Positions 1 to 12,387 of a stretch of 64,000 nucleotides of DNA are shown piece by piece. The stretch covers positions 12,945,580 to 13,009,579 of the forward strand of contig OY720344.1 of the NCBI GenBank assembly GCA_963082975.1, in the 5' to 3' direction. The position numbers were made by a program, and so were the translations under genes. The notes under the pieces were generated by a model. It was not told where the DNA came from and searched no databases. It was given only the letters and a program-made list of their open reading frames with translations. Positions within the stretch are counted from its first letter, which is position 1. Each line of letters begins with the position of its first letter. The stretch comes from Labia minor (Eukaryota > Arthropoda > Insecta > Dermaptera > Spongiphoridae).

Positions 1-74
1 GTGGTTGTAAAAAAATGTTACACATGTTATTAATAAGAAATATTTAAAATAACGACTACATTTATTTACGTACG

Positions 75-263
75 ACTAAAAAGTAAAAAATAAAATCACT
101 GTAAATGTGTGCGCTCAAATTATAATAACACCGTAAAACAGTAATATCTATACGTATATTTACCAATTTGAGCGCACACACTTTACAGTAATTTTATTTT
201 TTACTTTTTAGTGCAATTTTAAGTAAACTGTGTTTTTTAAAAAGATTTCTTTTTACTTAAATT
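75..263. mobile_element. Long-TIR MITE, family A, copy 1 (left-truncated)
   Basis: The two ends are inverted copies of each other. The left part (from ctaaaaagtaaaaaat, then gtgtgcgctcaaattat) is repeated inverted on the right (aatttgagcgcacacac, then attttttactttttag). The right end carries an extra outer segment ending ttctttttacttaaatt that the left end lacks, so the outer left terminus has been lost. It matches the intact copy at 6391-6616. No coding capacity. The superfamily is not determined because no convincing target duplication is visible. Confidence 0.8.
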
Positions 264-2518
264 TATTAACTTCACTGCATGCAATGTGATTCTCTCAATA
301 AACGTAATATTGTATGAAAAAATTAAAATATTAATACGAATAATCAGAAAATAACAATTACCTACAATATATTTTTACAATATTACATGAATGTTATAAG
401 ATCATTATAGCAACATAATTGTATTTTATTTCTCTTTATTAAAAATAAATATATTTATTTTATAAAAATTAATATATTTATTTTATAAAAATTAATATTC
501 TTTTAGATTTATAGATAGAATTAAAAAACACTTAATTCAATAAAAATATTATTACAACTGCCAATCTAATAATCTACAATTTCATTTATTAGATAAGAAA
601 GTTAATTAATTTTATTGGGTTTATTTTTGAGATTATATATATTAATAATTATAATTATTAGAGTATAAAACTTGATTGAAAATAAAATTTATTTCATTTG
701 TAGAAATTGTATTGAGATATTTGATAAACTATATAAATTGTCTTGATATTTTAGACCATCTTTTTGAACCCGTTTTGGATATAATATAATATTTATACCA
801 ATATTTAAGCCATAAAGGCTTGTGGAGTTAATCATTCATCTCAACGAGTTTGCAAATCATTCTTCTAAAATTGAATGACATTCTTCTTCAAGTCAAGACT
901 TGTTTAATCAATATCAAATTTATAGTATAATAATACCCTTAAAAAAGGTTTATTAAGTTTTTAAAAAAGTTTATTTTCTATTTTAAATTTTCTTCTTCTT
1001 GTATTGTAAAGGTATAGTTGTCTGAAATTTATCATCTTTAGCGTTCTTAAATCCTTAACTCTCTATAACTTTCAAATCAAAGAATAAAGTTTTAATATAA
1101 AAAAAATTCATATTTTTTGGTTTTTTTTTCTCTCTCACTTTTTATTTTATTTATCCAATTCATTTCAATTTCTCTTGAATAGTACCGCCAAATGTCGTCA
1201 GAATATAATTGAGGAAATCATTAAGACCAGGGAAAATAAAAAGTTTCGTCGTTTGTGAGAAACGACCAGGAGCAAAAGTGGAGGCGAGGTGTAATCTAAG
1301 AGGTAAAAGGGGTTGGTTACTTAGAGAGTTGATTGATGATATTTTAAGACCCCTGGACTAAAATGGGCTCACCACTACCATGCATCACTATTCCTAGGAA
1401 CGTGATAAAGAAAGGGTATAAAAAATATTGTTTTCTATAAGAAAAACTTTATTCATAAGGGAAAGAAGGAGATGGCTAAGAAAACTATCATGAAAACTAA
1501 ACTCGTTAAAAAAAATTCAGGGAATAACTTTATCTTAAAAAATTTAATTCAATTGTACTTATAATACTTTTGAAATTACGACTCTTGAAAATAATTTTTT
1601 TTTGAGTAGATTTTAATTATTTAATCAATTAAACGGATAATAAAAAAATAATTACATTTTTATTCTATTGTGCAATATCGAACCGATTAAAAGATGCTGT
1701 TTTGGAAATAAAATGATTTTAGTTTTTATTCTATTTTAAATTTCAATAATGTCTATATATTCTCTATATTTCTTTATAATTATAGTTCTTTATATTATAG
1801 TTTCAGAACGCAGTAAGTCAAAAATTACGCACTATTTCAACCCAAAATCTCAACATCAAAGATTGGTAACAATCTCACAAATTACCTTGATGATTTTTTT
1901 CATCTTTCTTGAAAATGGCGCCAAAATAAACGGCTAAACGTCGAGAATCAAATCTTACAATAAAATGTGAAAATAACTTAAAAATAACTTCGCATAATAT
2001 ACGAGTATATTCTATCCTGACCATCAATTTCCAGACAAATTATTTCTGGAAGTAATTATTTTTTTTAGTATCAATTTGTTGTTGCTTCGAGAGTTTGAAT
2101 AGCTGAGCTGCACTTTTTAATTTATATTAATAGATAAAGATTATTTTAGTTGAATCAAGGAGAGAAATGATTTATTGACTTTAAATATTTCCCCGAAGGA
2201 ATAAAGAGGTTTAATTATTATTGTTATGAGAGACATCTCAAATCTCCTACACCATCAATTAAGTGGATTATATAAAAGTCTATTTTTTTACGAGTATGAC
2301 AACAAATCAAAAAGGATTAAACAAAAAATATTCAATTCTCAATAGAATTTTATAATTTATTTATATATAAACAAAAAATTGAAATCCAAATAATTAAAAA
2401 CATAAAAAATTGAAAATTGATTTTTAATCCAAAATTTATTAATTATTAACTAGTTTAGTCGCTGGAGCTAAACTTAAATCTAATTATAGTTCAACTTAAT
2501 TAAGGTAATAAATGCACT
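264..2518. other. AT-rich spacer with no recognised gene
   Basis: Mostly A/T-rich unique sequence. A slightly GC-richer patch at about 1190-1400 has short open frames and a possible donor (aagag followed by gtaaaag near 1300), but no clear acceptor or conserved peptide. The only recognised repeat is the motif at 1907-1985. Confidence 0.5.
1907..1985. repeat. Fragment of dispersed GGCGCC / CGTCGAGAA repeat
   Basis: Contains cttgaaaatggcgccaaaat followed by aaacgtcgagaatcaaatct. The same word order occurs in both arms of the palindrome at 44386-44810 (ttgaaaatggcaccaaaatg, then cgaaacgtcgagaaaacaat). It is therefore a dispersed repeat present at least three times here. Similar sequences are familiar from arthropod repeats, possibly Penelope-like; that assignment is from memory and weak. 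Confidence 0.5.
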
Positions 2519-2936
2519 TATACCTCTAGAGACATCTTCTTCCATCCACTGGTCCAGTCAATTGGTGATAAATACAGAGCCCGTATTTATCGATTATCAG
2601 GATCCCAAACCCCAGATTTATCTCACTCAGAGATAAGGTGACAACCAGGTAATAGCCGAAATGGTGTCTAATCTAGCAAGGTAGGCTGGTAATTCGAGGT
2701 TTTAGCGGTCGGTGGTCGACAACGGTGATGAGAACTCTTGCAGTAACCACCAAGAAGATTATTCAGAGAAAAATGGCTCAACGATGAAACACCCCAAAAG
2801 CCAAGTGGTGGGTCAACAGGGACACAAAAACACCAAGGGGGCTGCTAGAACCACTTTAATCCGTTCGGGGTAAGATAGTGGTAGTTATCACACATAGAGG
2901 GGTTGTGGGGATGATGGTCATCAGAGGTATTAATTT
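2519..2936. other. GC-richer block of unknown origin
   Basis: Base composition rises clearly above the surroundings, with words such as gcggtcggtggtcgacaacg and ccaagggggctgctagaacc. Translation in six frames gives only short open stretches, the best about 30 codons on + ending near 2787. No splice-bounded exon or transposase motif was recognised. It may be the edge of an old retroelement or LTR. It abuts the foldback element that begins at 2942. Confidence 0.3.
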
Positions 2937-3431
2937 TATTTATCTTATCTTATTATACTAGCAAAAATTTTATATAAATATATTTGTATATTTTTGAGAT
3001 ATTAAACCGCTCTAAGGATTGTTTTGAAATTCACACCATAAATAATATTTATAAAGAAAAATCCATCTGTATGTAGCATCAGGAAAAATCAACTTTATTA
3101 GTATTTTCATAATTTAAAATAGTAAATTTAAATGACATCACTATGTCATCGATATTGAAATTTGCCTCCTGCCATATACTTTTTTAATTAATATTGTATT
3201 AATAATAATTTTTTATATTTTAAAATTTTTAAATTAATTTCGAAATAAAATTTTAAATATTTATTTTAATAATATTTTAGAATAAAATTACATTATAAAA
3301 TTATATTTATCATTCCTCCTCCTAATAAAAAATTCATGAAGTTAGCAACATATAATACATATGAACAATTATAAATGGAAGAAATTTAAAATTAATTGTT
3401 AAATAAATTTGATTGTATAATATTAAATAAA

Positions 3432-3541
3432 GTACCGGGACCCCGAGCCTCGGCTCGGTACTTAAGTTAAAAAAAATGATTCATTATTATTGGATTTGGC
3501 TGGTAATATTAATACCTGGGACACCGAGCTCTCGCTCTACC
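3432..3541. repeat. Two GC-rich hairpin modules in the foldback element
   Basis: 3432-3461 is a palindrome (gtaccg... ...cggtac) with inner ccgag-cct-cggctcgg. 3514-3541 is a diverged second copy (gggacaccgagctctcgctc). Such short GC-rich hairpins in AT-rich repeats resemble Helitron subterminal hairpins; here they lie internally, 80 bp apart. Confidence 0.55.
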
Positions 3542-3697
3542 CTTTAAAAAATATTGATATACAATTCTTTAATTATTTATTACAATTATTAAATGTATTA
3601 AATAATATATTTTATTGAAAAAATATTAAAAATTATAAAACTATCTAAAACTTAATTAATAAAAGAACAATGAATAAATAAATCACGAAAATAGATA

Positions 3698-3778
3698 AAA
3701 AAAATGCACGCGGCGAGTTTCGATCCTTCGAACTCGGAGAGTAAAAACAATTGTTCTTACCACTGGTCTAAGATATTT
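3698..3778 (-). repeat. tRNA-like (pol III A/B-box) module
   Basis: Read on the minus strand it has an A-box-like ttagaccagtggtaaga and, about 30 bases later, a B-box-like gagttcgaaggatcgaaact. Stems do not form a proper cloverleaf, so it is not a functional tRNA. Wording around the B box (cgagttcgaaggatcg...gtgcat) resembles the + strand module at 34588-34652, suggesting a shared tRNA-derived ancestor carried in repeats. Confidence 0.5.
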
Positions 3779-3822
3779 TGATAGTAACAAACATATTTTT
3801 ACCATCTTTCAAAGACATTTAT

Positions 3823-4152
3823 TTGTTTTGTTGTTTTTTTTTTGAGAGAGATTAATAAATATATATATATTTTATTAAAAATAAATATTTTTAATTTTAT
3901 TTCGAAATTAAATAATGAATTTTAAAATATTTTAAATATAAAAAAATGTTAATACAATATCATTTAAAAAAAAGCGGGAGTCAACCAACCGTATTTTATT
4001 TTGTTGTTTTTTTTGAGAGAGATTAATAAATATATATATATTTTATTAAAAATAAATATTTTTAATTTTATTTCGAAATTAAATAATAAATTTTAAAATA
4101 TTTTAAATATAAAAAAAATATTAATACAATATCCTTTAAAAAAAGGCGGGAG
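3823..4152 (+). repeat. Tandem duplication, ~159-bp unit x2
   Basis: The segment starting ttgttttttttttgagagag and ending agcgggag (3823-3981) recurs at 3994-4152 with few differences (ending aggcgggag), period about 171 bp. A single inverted, more diverged counterpart lies in the left arm at about 3166-3305. The duplication therefore arose in the right arm after the element formed. Confidence 0.85.
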
Positions 4153-4379
4153 TAAAATTTCAAAATGGATGCCATTGACGTCACCCATATATAATTTTTA
4201 ATTAAGAAATAAATAATGAAGCTGTATGTTTCAAGAGATGTGATCAATAAAACTCAATTTTTCTTTATAAATACTATATCTAGTGTGAATTTGAAAAAAA
4301 TCGTTAGAGCGGTTTTTGAGAACCAATATAGAAATATAGATAGATATATACAATTTTAGCTAGCATAATAAGATAAGAT

Positions 4380-6390
4380 TATATTATATTAATTAAATTG
4401 TTTTTAGATTAACATTAATTAAAATATAGACAAGTTCATATATTAATATAATTTCAGAATTTATATTATTATCAGTAGTAATCCTTGGTGGAAACAGTCT
4501 ATAAGCTATTGCAACTTTGAAAAATATAAAACTGAGCCATCTAATAACAACATATTTATATAATATAGGATCAAATATTTTATCAAGTAAAGTTGAATAT
4601 TTTTTTCTTCTTGAAATGATTTTAATTAATTTGTACCAGTTTTAGAAACAAATTTTTGATGGGTCATTTTTAGAAAACCCTCTTAACAATTGTAATAAAT
4701 AATTGAAAAATTGTAAAAATTTTTAAGTTTATAATAATAAATTGTATAAATTTGTTAATTTTTATTCTTAAATTTAAATTATCAGTCAGGATGGGAATTT
4801 AAATATATTTAATTAGGGTTTTAGGGTACGATGCAGAAGCAACTACGAAAAGTAGAGAAGATGAATTTTCATAAATATTTCAAAAGTTTTTTTTTTTAAA
4901 ATAAATATTTTCATTTTTATTAATACTGATTTCAAAACATGCAAGGTAGGGAAGGATTAAAATAAAATTTAAACACCTTTTTTCGCACACTAATGAGAGT
5001 CTCATTCATGTCTATTTACGAAATCCCACCACAGATTAAAACCCACTCTATTATCCGAATATGAAACAACAAATCAATATTAAATAGGCATTTCCAACAA
5101 CAACGACAAAAGAGAATGAATATTCAGTAAATACATAAAATTAACTTTAACTCAAAAATGTGCACTTCAATCGAAAAATTAAATGAATTTCACAAAACAA
5201 GTTTTTTTTACATTAAACATATTTTGATATTTTATATTAATATTAATTTATAAAAATCCTTTTTATACTTTATAGATTTTATGACATAACCAAAATTTTA
5301 ACATCTTTATTAACATTTTATTCAATATATATTATTTCTGATAAAGAGATATTTTTAAAATTAAATATAATATTTGGAATGATTATTTTTTTATAAATAT
5401 TAATTTTATTTTATTATAATATAAATTACGATTCAACGTCTATATGGACCAATTATCAACTGACATGACCAAAGGCCGTTTCATTTTCTCTCTTCATTTT
5501 AGATTTCGACCGACAACGACGCCATCGTTTAATAATTTTCAATTGAAATTCTAATCGATGTCAACAGATAAATGAATTTCCATGTTAATTTTCACTCTAA
5601 TTATAAAGAGAAGTAAACTAATAGTGATAAAGAATGGATTCAATTGAAATGAGTAGATGAGAGTCGTTAAATAAATTTTTTATTTTTTTTAAATATTTAA
5701 TTATTTAAAAAAAATTATATTGGAAAATTCAATAAAAATACACGTACTCATAATAATGTTTCAAATCATGAGTAATTTTCAAATAACAATTATTAATCCT
5801 TGATAGTTTATGATATTAATAAATGCTAAATATGGTACAATATAATACATGTCTTTTTTTATTATCAATTTGGTCTTTATTAATATATGTTAAAGTATTA
5901 AATATTAAAAGGAAAGGTGTTTGATGAAAATTTCATGATTATTTATAAAAGAAATAATTCATTAAATTTATTATAATTAGAATAATTATATTCTATTAAT
6001 AAAAAATACATTAAGAGATTCATATTTTTAAGCTCACTATACCTTCTTTTATATTCATCATCTTATGAACATTTTGTTTACATATTTTTATTCAAATGCA
6101 AATATTATTTTAATTTATTTTTGAAAAGCAAAATATGAATAAATAATTCCTCAATTGAAAAATAAATAAATAAAAATAATATTAGCAATAATTATAATTT
6201 AAAAAAAAAATATATAAATAAAGTAGAAAATATAATATTAGCTTTTTTTATAATAATTAAATATATAATCTTTTCAAAATTATGTAAAGACTTCAGTTTT
6301 AAAGGTAGCTTTGATGATATAATCCTTTGTTTTATTATTTATTTATATAAACATGTCTCCTTTAATCAATTTTTTTTACAATTTTTATAC
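4380..6390. other. AT-rich spacer
   Basis: Essentially A/T-rich non-repetitive sequence with no long open frame. The one structured spot is the acceptor-like site at 5480-5532, described separately. Confidence 0.5.
5503..5532 (+). other. Possible 3' splice acceptor with short terminal frame
   Basis: A textbook pyrimidine tract (tttctctcttcattttag, 5485-5502) is followed by a GC-richer stretch that reads I-S-T-D-N-D-A-I-V-stop in phase 0. Only nine codons follow, so this could be the last exon of a gene with upstream exons outside what can be recognised, or chance. No upstream donor can be paired with confidence. Confidence 0.15.
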
Positions 6391-6616
6391 AATTTAAGTA
6401 AAAAGAAATATTTTTAAAAAACACATTTTACTTAAAATTGCACTAAAAAGTAAAAAATAAAATCACTGTAAAGTGTGTGCGCCCAATAGTGGAAGCAAAT
6501 GTTTTACGGTGTTATTATAATTTGAGCGCACACACTTTAAAGTGATTTTATTTTTACTTGTTAGTGCAATTTTAAGTAAAGTGTGTTTTTTAAAAATATT
6601 TCTTTTTACTTAAATT
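6391..6616. mobile_element. Long-TIR MITE, family A, copy 2 (intact)
   Basis: 226 bp with terminal inverted repeats of roughly 95 bp. It starts aatttaagtaaaaagaaata and ends with the inverted equivalent (tatttctttttacttaaatt), with gtgtgtgcgc mirrored by gcgcacacac near the centre. Non-coding. Flanks are too A/T-rich to call a target duplication. It is the reference copy for the truncated relative at 75-263. Confidence 0.85.
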
Positions 6617-6740
6617 TATTTTATACTTTTTAGTAGAACTGCTATCGCCATCTATGATTGAAATAGTGAACTATTCCATATTCCGCATATGAAAGTTTAG
6701 TTAATTAATTAGATAAATAATTCAGTGGATTTTTCAATTG

Positions 6741-6872
6741 ATTCGTGTATTATTAGCAGGAGTAAGCGCGTATGCAAAATTTCAAGTTGATTGAATGACG
6801 GGAAGTTGTTGAAATATCGATTATAAAATGCCGCGGACAAACCGCGGACAACACACGGACAACCTGACAGTG
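6741..6872. repeat. GC-richer island with cgcggacaa tandem triplet
   Basis: From 6831 the motif ccgcggacaa, ccgcggacaa, cacggacaa occurs three times in 34 bases, ending cctgacagt then gtgagtt, a donor-like site. Upstream is gcaaaatttcaagttgattg, a phrase typical of arthropod dispersed repeats. Open frames are short. It is more likely a repeat fragment than an exon. Confidence 0.35.
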
Positions 6873-9702
6873 TGAGTTAAGTAAAGTGTATTAATAAAAT
6901 ATGAGAAATATAAGATTAAAGAGATGAAATTAAAAAATAATTTTGTCTAGAATCATAGAAATTGATCTTATTTTATTTGTTAATCGAATTTTAGTTTTTT
7001 TTTTTTTTAATTTAAAATTAATAATAAATATTAAGCAATTAATAAGCATTAATGAAATGGAAATTTTTTTTTTAATTTTCAACTGTTTATTTATTTATTT
7101 TATTTTATTTTTTTTATTTTATTTTAAAATATAAACCATTAGAAAATAATTAATACCTATGTATATTAAATATATATATATATAAATTAAATATTATATC
7201 ATATTTTAAATAAATAAATAATTCAATATTGACATTTCTTTAAATTATTTATTTGAATAATCAAATTCAAATAATTCATATAAATGATGTTTTTATTAGC
7301 ATAATTCATATCAGAGATAAATTTATTATATAATGTTATGTATTTAAAAATCATTGAAAATTTTAATTAATTAGATTTATCTAATTACATGTATGGTGTA
7401 ATGACTAAAAAAATGTTAGTTAATCATTTCGATTTTATTATTGATTAAAAAAAATTACTTTTAGATTATGGTTTTTTAGTCACCAAATACACTAAATATT
7501 TTATTAGTATATACATATATAAATAAATAACAGAAGCTATAAATTTTTCTTGTCACATATACAAAATGTTTTAAAGATTTCCCATTAAAAAGCATTTAAG
7601 AATTTTTAAGAATCGAATATGATAAAAGTGATCATTAGGATCTTGACTTTTCTCTAAAAGGATCAATATTAAATAAAAAATATATTTGATTTTTAACAAT
7701 TTTTTTTTATATGTTCTTATACTAGGAAATATTAATCTAATGGCAGAAACATCTCATTCTATGTTGCTAATCTCGCCTTTTCAAAGCATTCTTTTCATAA
7801 GCTCATTATATCATTCCTATTTAAAGCTAAAAAAAAAAAATGCAGGTGAAAAATTGATACACTCATTTAGATGGAATAAAAGACAGAACGGTATGAAAGC
7901 ATATTGAAAATGAAAGAAGATTGAGGGATACATAGACAGATGCATTTGAATAGATTTTGATATGATTAGAAAATGTAATAAAAAGTTATATTCATTCAGT
8001 AGATTGGGGGGGGGGGTGGATATTATTAATTTCAATCTGAATTCTTCATTAAAATATTTAACCCTAAAAAGTGGGATTCATTCATTATGGACCTCGTTAT
8101 TTCTATTTAAATCATAAAATTTCCTAAAAAAAAAATTCTCTTTATCACTTTTTTTTTTTTTTTGAAATATTCTCATTATACTAAAATAGAATTTTTTAAT
8201 ACCTTATTTAATAGATTTTTAATTAAATTTTCTAAAATTTAATTATCTTCGCTTTATCTTTGGAAATAAATTTTAAAGGTGGTGAAGCATAAAAATTTCA
8301 TCTGATGGTATAAGTAAAGTGAATTAGTCGTATGTATTTGTGTGTGAATAAAAGAGGAAGGTGAAAGATGTGGGTGTTTGTATGTATACACCTCAAAGAT
8401 ACCGCTTCTCGATTAAAAAGGGTAAAAAATATCCAACCTATTTAAACAACCCGGTTGGTACGAAAAGTATTTTAATAAGTAGATTAAGTATTTAATGTTT
8501 ATTAAATTATCTTAAATTAAAAATGCAAAAACTTTTTTTGTTAATTTGATTAACGTATTCATCAAAAACGAAATTTCAATTAAATTAATGAATATTCAAT
8601 GAAAGTTTTTGTGTATTTTCTTTTTTTTTTTATTTTAATTTTGTTGTATTTTTTAAGTATTATTATTTCAATGGAATATTATATATTAAATGATCTCATT
8701 TTATATAATTATTAATTTATTTATTTCTTATGTAGTGATTTGATCTTGAAAAAATCTTTTTACAAAAAAATAACAATATATAATAAGTATAATGAAAAAA
8801 GTGAACAAGAATTCATTGGATTCATAGAAATTTAATATGTACTTATTTTTTTCCTATTTACTTAATTTAAGATGATGATAATATATATATAAATAATTGT
8901 ATGAAAGGTACATTATTTATTTGAAAGTTTTTTTTTTTTTGTTGAAAGAAAGAAAAGTAAATTGAATTTTAATAATTAAATAATAGATTGCATTCTCTAT
9001 TGAATTTTTCAGCAAAAAAAGAAGAAAAGAAAAACATTTCTTGTAATGTGAACTTGTTTCATCGATCTCTTTCAGTGAATTTTAAAAATTGTTTTTGTAT
9101 AAAAAAAAAGTAAAACCTTAGGTGAAGGAGTACCCAAACTAAATAAAATAGTGTGTGACCTCCACTCAATTCTAAAACAACTATTTGTAAATAATAGTAA
9201 AATAAATTTATCAAATTTATCAAAAAATATGAATTATTATTATTATTATAAGAAATAAGTTAAGCCAATTTTCGGGCGTATGAAGAGTAACGAGTGGGGT
9301 GAGGAATTACCATATATGCTTAATTAAAAATTGTTCACTTTATTTTAAACATCCCTCACAAACCATACTTTTTTTTAGAAAAAGAAAAGACAAAAATGTA
9401 AAAAAAACTTTTGATTTATATGTAACCTCAAAAGAAAATACTTAACAACTTTGATTTCTTGATTTTCTTTTCTTTAGAACATTTCACTGAAGAGAGAAAA
9501 ACAAAATTAGTTTGATTTCACTTTAAGAGGGTTGTGCAATATTGGTTTTTAGACTACCCTAATTGCCTTAATTCTAAAATTTGTTAAAAAAAATAATAAT
9601 CTAAAAGATTGAACATAGATAATCAAATATAAAAAAAATCCATGTACCATTATTCAAAACAAAATACTTTCTATAATATAAAAACAATAAATGTAAATAC
9701 GT
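6873..9702. other. AT-rich spacer
   Basis: Long A/T runs, a G11 run at 8006-8016 and short low-complexity open frames only. A 55-codon frame from the ATG at 7740 has no recognisable domain and is K/N/F-rich, so it is not called. Confidence 0.5.
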
Positions 9703-9818
9703 ATAGACACGGAAAATAGTAAACGCCATGGTGGCGCTGTGTGTGTGTGTTGTCGGGCAATCAACCGCTTGAAAAGACCCATTGCCCGATAATAGCGCCA
9801 CCATTTTTTCAGTGTATA
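9703..9818. mobile_element. Small hairpin MITE
   Basis: About 115 bp that folds on itself. The 11-mer atggtggcgct (9728) pairs with agcgccaccat (9794), and tcgggcaat (9753) pairs with attgcccga (9781). The inner region on the left includes a short (gt)n. The ends (cacgg... / ...cagtgt) are degenerate inverted repeats. No coding potential. Confidence 0.65.
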
Positions 9819-11034
9819 TTCATAATATTTAATAATTACTTCTATTTTGAAAAAAAAATTGTTTTATAGAATTGTAATTGAATTTAAGGCCTTAAATATT
9901 TTATGAAAATTTTATTTTTAATGGTAATATCCAATACACAGTCAGCAAATAAATTGTTACACATAATTTATACTATAAATATTCTGGATAATGTTTAGAG
10001 ATTTGCGCTTAAGGTTCTTTAACAGCTCGAAAAGCAATTCAGATGAGTACTAAAAAATTAATCTCAATGTCGAAGCAGACTAGATTCGGTGAACTTTTAG
10101 CACCCTGTAAAAACATATCCACCTTTCCCCTTTTTTTATATCTTCATTTAAGAGCTTTTTTTCATAAACCTTCGTAAGAAAGGCACGATTTACTATTATG
10201 AGCCACCCCCTCCCTGATTGTCAAATGAAAGATACATATACAGTGTCATTAAATCAGTTAATTTATTGCAACTAACAAGCTAAGAATTCTCTTTGTTCAA
10301 AATTAAAATATAAATCATTACTTTTTATAAGATTACTTTTAATAGTTTTTAAAAAAAACATTAATATATAATATGTATTTTATATAAATATAATATAATA
10401 TAATATAAATATATATCTACATATAATATTTAGTTATAATTCAAGATTGCAATCTTTTATCAGAAATTATTATTTATTTGAAAAATTTGTTATATATCAA
10501 TTATAAGACTGTATTTTACTCAATCATATATGTCTTATGTAGAAATATGTTTATTTTGAACTTTAAAAAAATTCTTATAAGAAAGATCATATGATATTTT
10601 AATAATTAATGTTATCAAAAACAGTTTTCGTGACTCGATGGATTGATAAAAAAAAATTCAATTTTCTTTAATTTCTGTTCGAACTCTGCCATGCTAGAAT
10701 GCCCATCATGAAACGGTTCTGTATAGAAGGTTACTTAAAGTTTCTGCAAATTCTGAGTAACATTACATTTCTACTTCTCAACAATACTCTAAACTAATTT
10801 AACGTAAGAATATTCTTCGAATCGTGATACAATTACGAACATATTACACAATGTAATTGTGTTATAGAATTCTCATGTTTAATTAGTGGGTCGTAATATT
10901 TTGGGCAAAGTTTTGGTTATATTATTGATTGTTTCACACAAACATGTATTTTTTTCTCGTATAATGAATGATATTCCATATTTCAGAATGTATCAAGTTA
11001 TAATTTATAGATAATATTAATTTTTATATTAAAA
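9819..11034. other. AT-rich spacer
   Basis: No repeat family or exon recognised. A few GC-richer words around 10000-10140 give no open frame of note. Confidence 0.45.
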
Positions 11035-12387
11035 CTAGTTGCATCGCTTTTCGCGCCTAGACACGGTTCTCTATCCCCTTTACCCCTGATGTAATACGAA
11101 TTATTTGGTAGAAAGTTTGTATGTAAAATAGATTTTTCATTTATTTGATTTACTTAAGTAAAACTGAAGCCCTCTACTGTTCAAATCAATAAAACATTAG
11201 AAATATGTCTGTCAGATGGATGTTTATATAATGTCAATATTCAAACTTTGGTAATATTTATCTCGAAAACTAGAAGAGACTCCCCTAAATTTTCTAAGGA
11301 AAAAGTATCTTATAATTAAACAGGGAATCCCACAGGGGAAGTTACATCAAAATCTGGTACACAGTGTTCTGAACAATTACAATTTTTGTTAATTTAAATA
11401 TGAATTAAACATATGAGTCATAATAAATGATGTACAGAAATATTTCATTTTCTTAGCGAGATTATATTTGATGTAATGTCCAATTTGGCCTTAATTCGCA
11501 TTGTTATTCTCCTTACCTTCTCATTTACCCATCCAAATGCATGAGAAATAATAATAATAATTAAATAATGTTTATATATTAATATTATAATGAAATATTC
11601 AAATTTAACTCCTTTAAATCATTTGTCAATAAAATCATATTTTAATTTTTATATAATCAATAAATCATTTTTTTGGACTTATATTTTAGTAGTAATTAAA
11701 ATTATTGCCTAATTATTATAAACTAAAAGCAAAAACAAAGATTTTATAATTTAGTCATTTTCAAAATATTTTTGACTGCATAAAAGACTAAAAAAATGTA
11801 TTTTTATTTATTGGTCATAAATTAAATTTACACCATTTACTTTTAAATAGAAAAGAAAAAATATTCAAATATAATATAAAAATAATTGAAAAAAAATAAA
11901 TAATTTAAGGAAAATATGATCTAAATATTTTAATAAATTAATTAAAATAATAATTTTTAGAATAAAATAATAATAAATAATTGAAACGATGTTTGAATAT
12001 TAGAAATTAAAATAAAAATTTTAATATTTTGTATGGGAATTGCTAGAATTATTAATTTTATATTCATTGTCGAAAATGAATCTACTCAATTACTAAGCCA
12101 CGAGACTCTCTATTGAACAACATGGAGTAATATATAAATTTTTACGATTATTGAAAAGATATATTCTATGTTTCAATAGAGGTATATAAGAATATTGTAA
12201 TAATATTTCATAGTAATCGGTTCAGTCAATTTTGAGTGTATAATGGACGACATACAGACTGATATGAAAAATTCTTAAGTCACTTTTGTATTGAATCCAG
12301 AGGTCATGAAACGAGAATAATTGTAAAAAATTTTATATTCTGAGCAATGTGCAGACAAAAATCTTTATATGTCCATAGAGAGAAAGA
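11035..12387 (-). mobile_element. Helitron-like element, degraded copy
   Basis: On the minus strand the 3' end reads CTAG followed by host T (forward actag at 11034-11038), preceded by a decayed GC-rich hairpin region (cgcttttcgcgcctagac...). That region aligns with the Helitron ends at 39018 and 19803. The other end shares the sequence agcaatgtgcagacaaaaa and a long body (repeat of 40790-41970) including cggttcagtcaattttgagt. It lacks the RTE fragment found in the two other copies. The 5' terminus is approximate. No Rep/helicase coding remains. Confidence 0.6.

Larger units (their letters stand above)
2942..4379. mobile_element. 1.4-kb foldback element with ~370-bp inverted arms
   Basis: The left end atcttatcttattatactag is mirrored by the right end (ctagcataataagataagat). 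Inside, aaaccgctcta on the left matches tagagcggttt on the right, followed by the inverted pair ttataaagaaaaat/atttttctttataaa, and so on for several hundred bases. The arms diverge by scattered substitutions. The centre holds two GC-rich hairpins and a tRNA-like module on the minus strand. The 3' arm contains a tandem duplication. The body resembles Helitron-type repeats elsewhere in the window (for example 28270-28770, sharing tgacgtca followed by an aattttaaattaag-like stretch), but two inverted arms are not typical of a simple Helitron. Confidence 0.75.
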
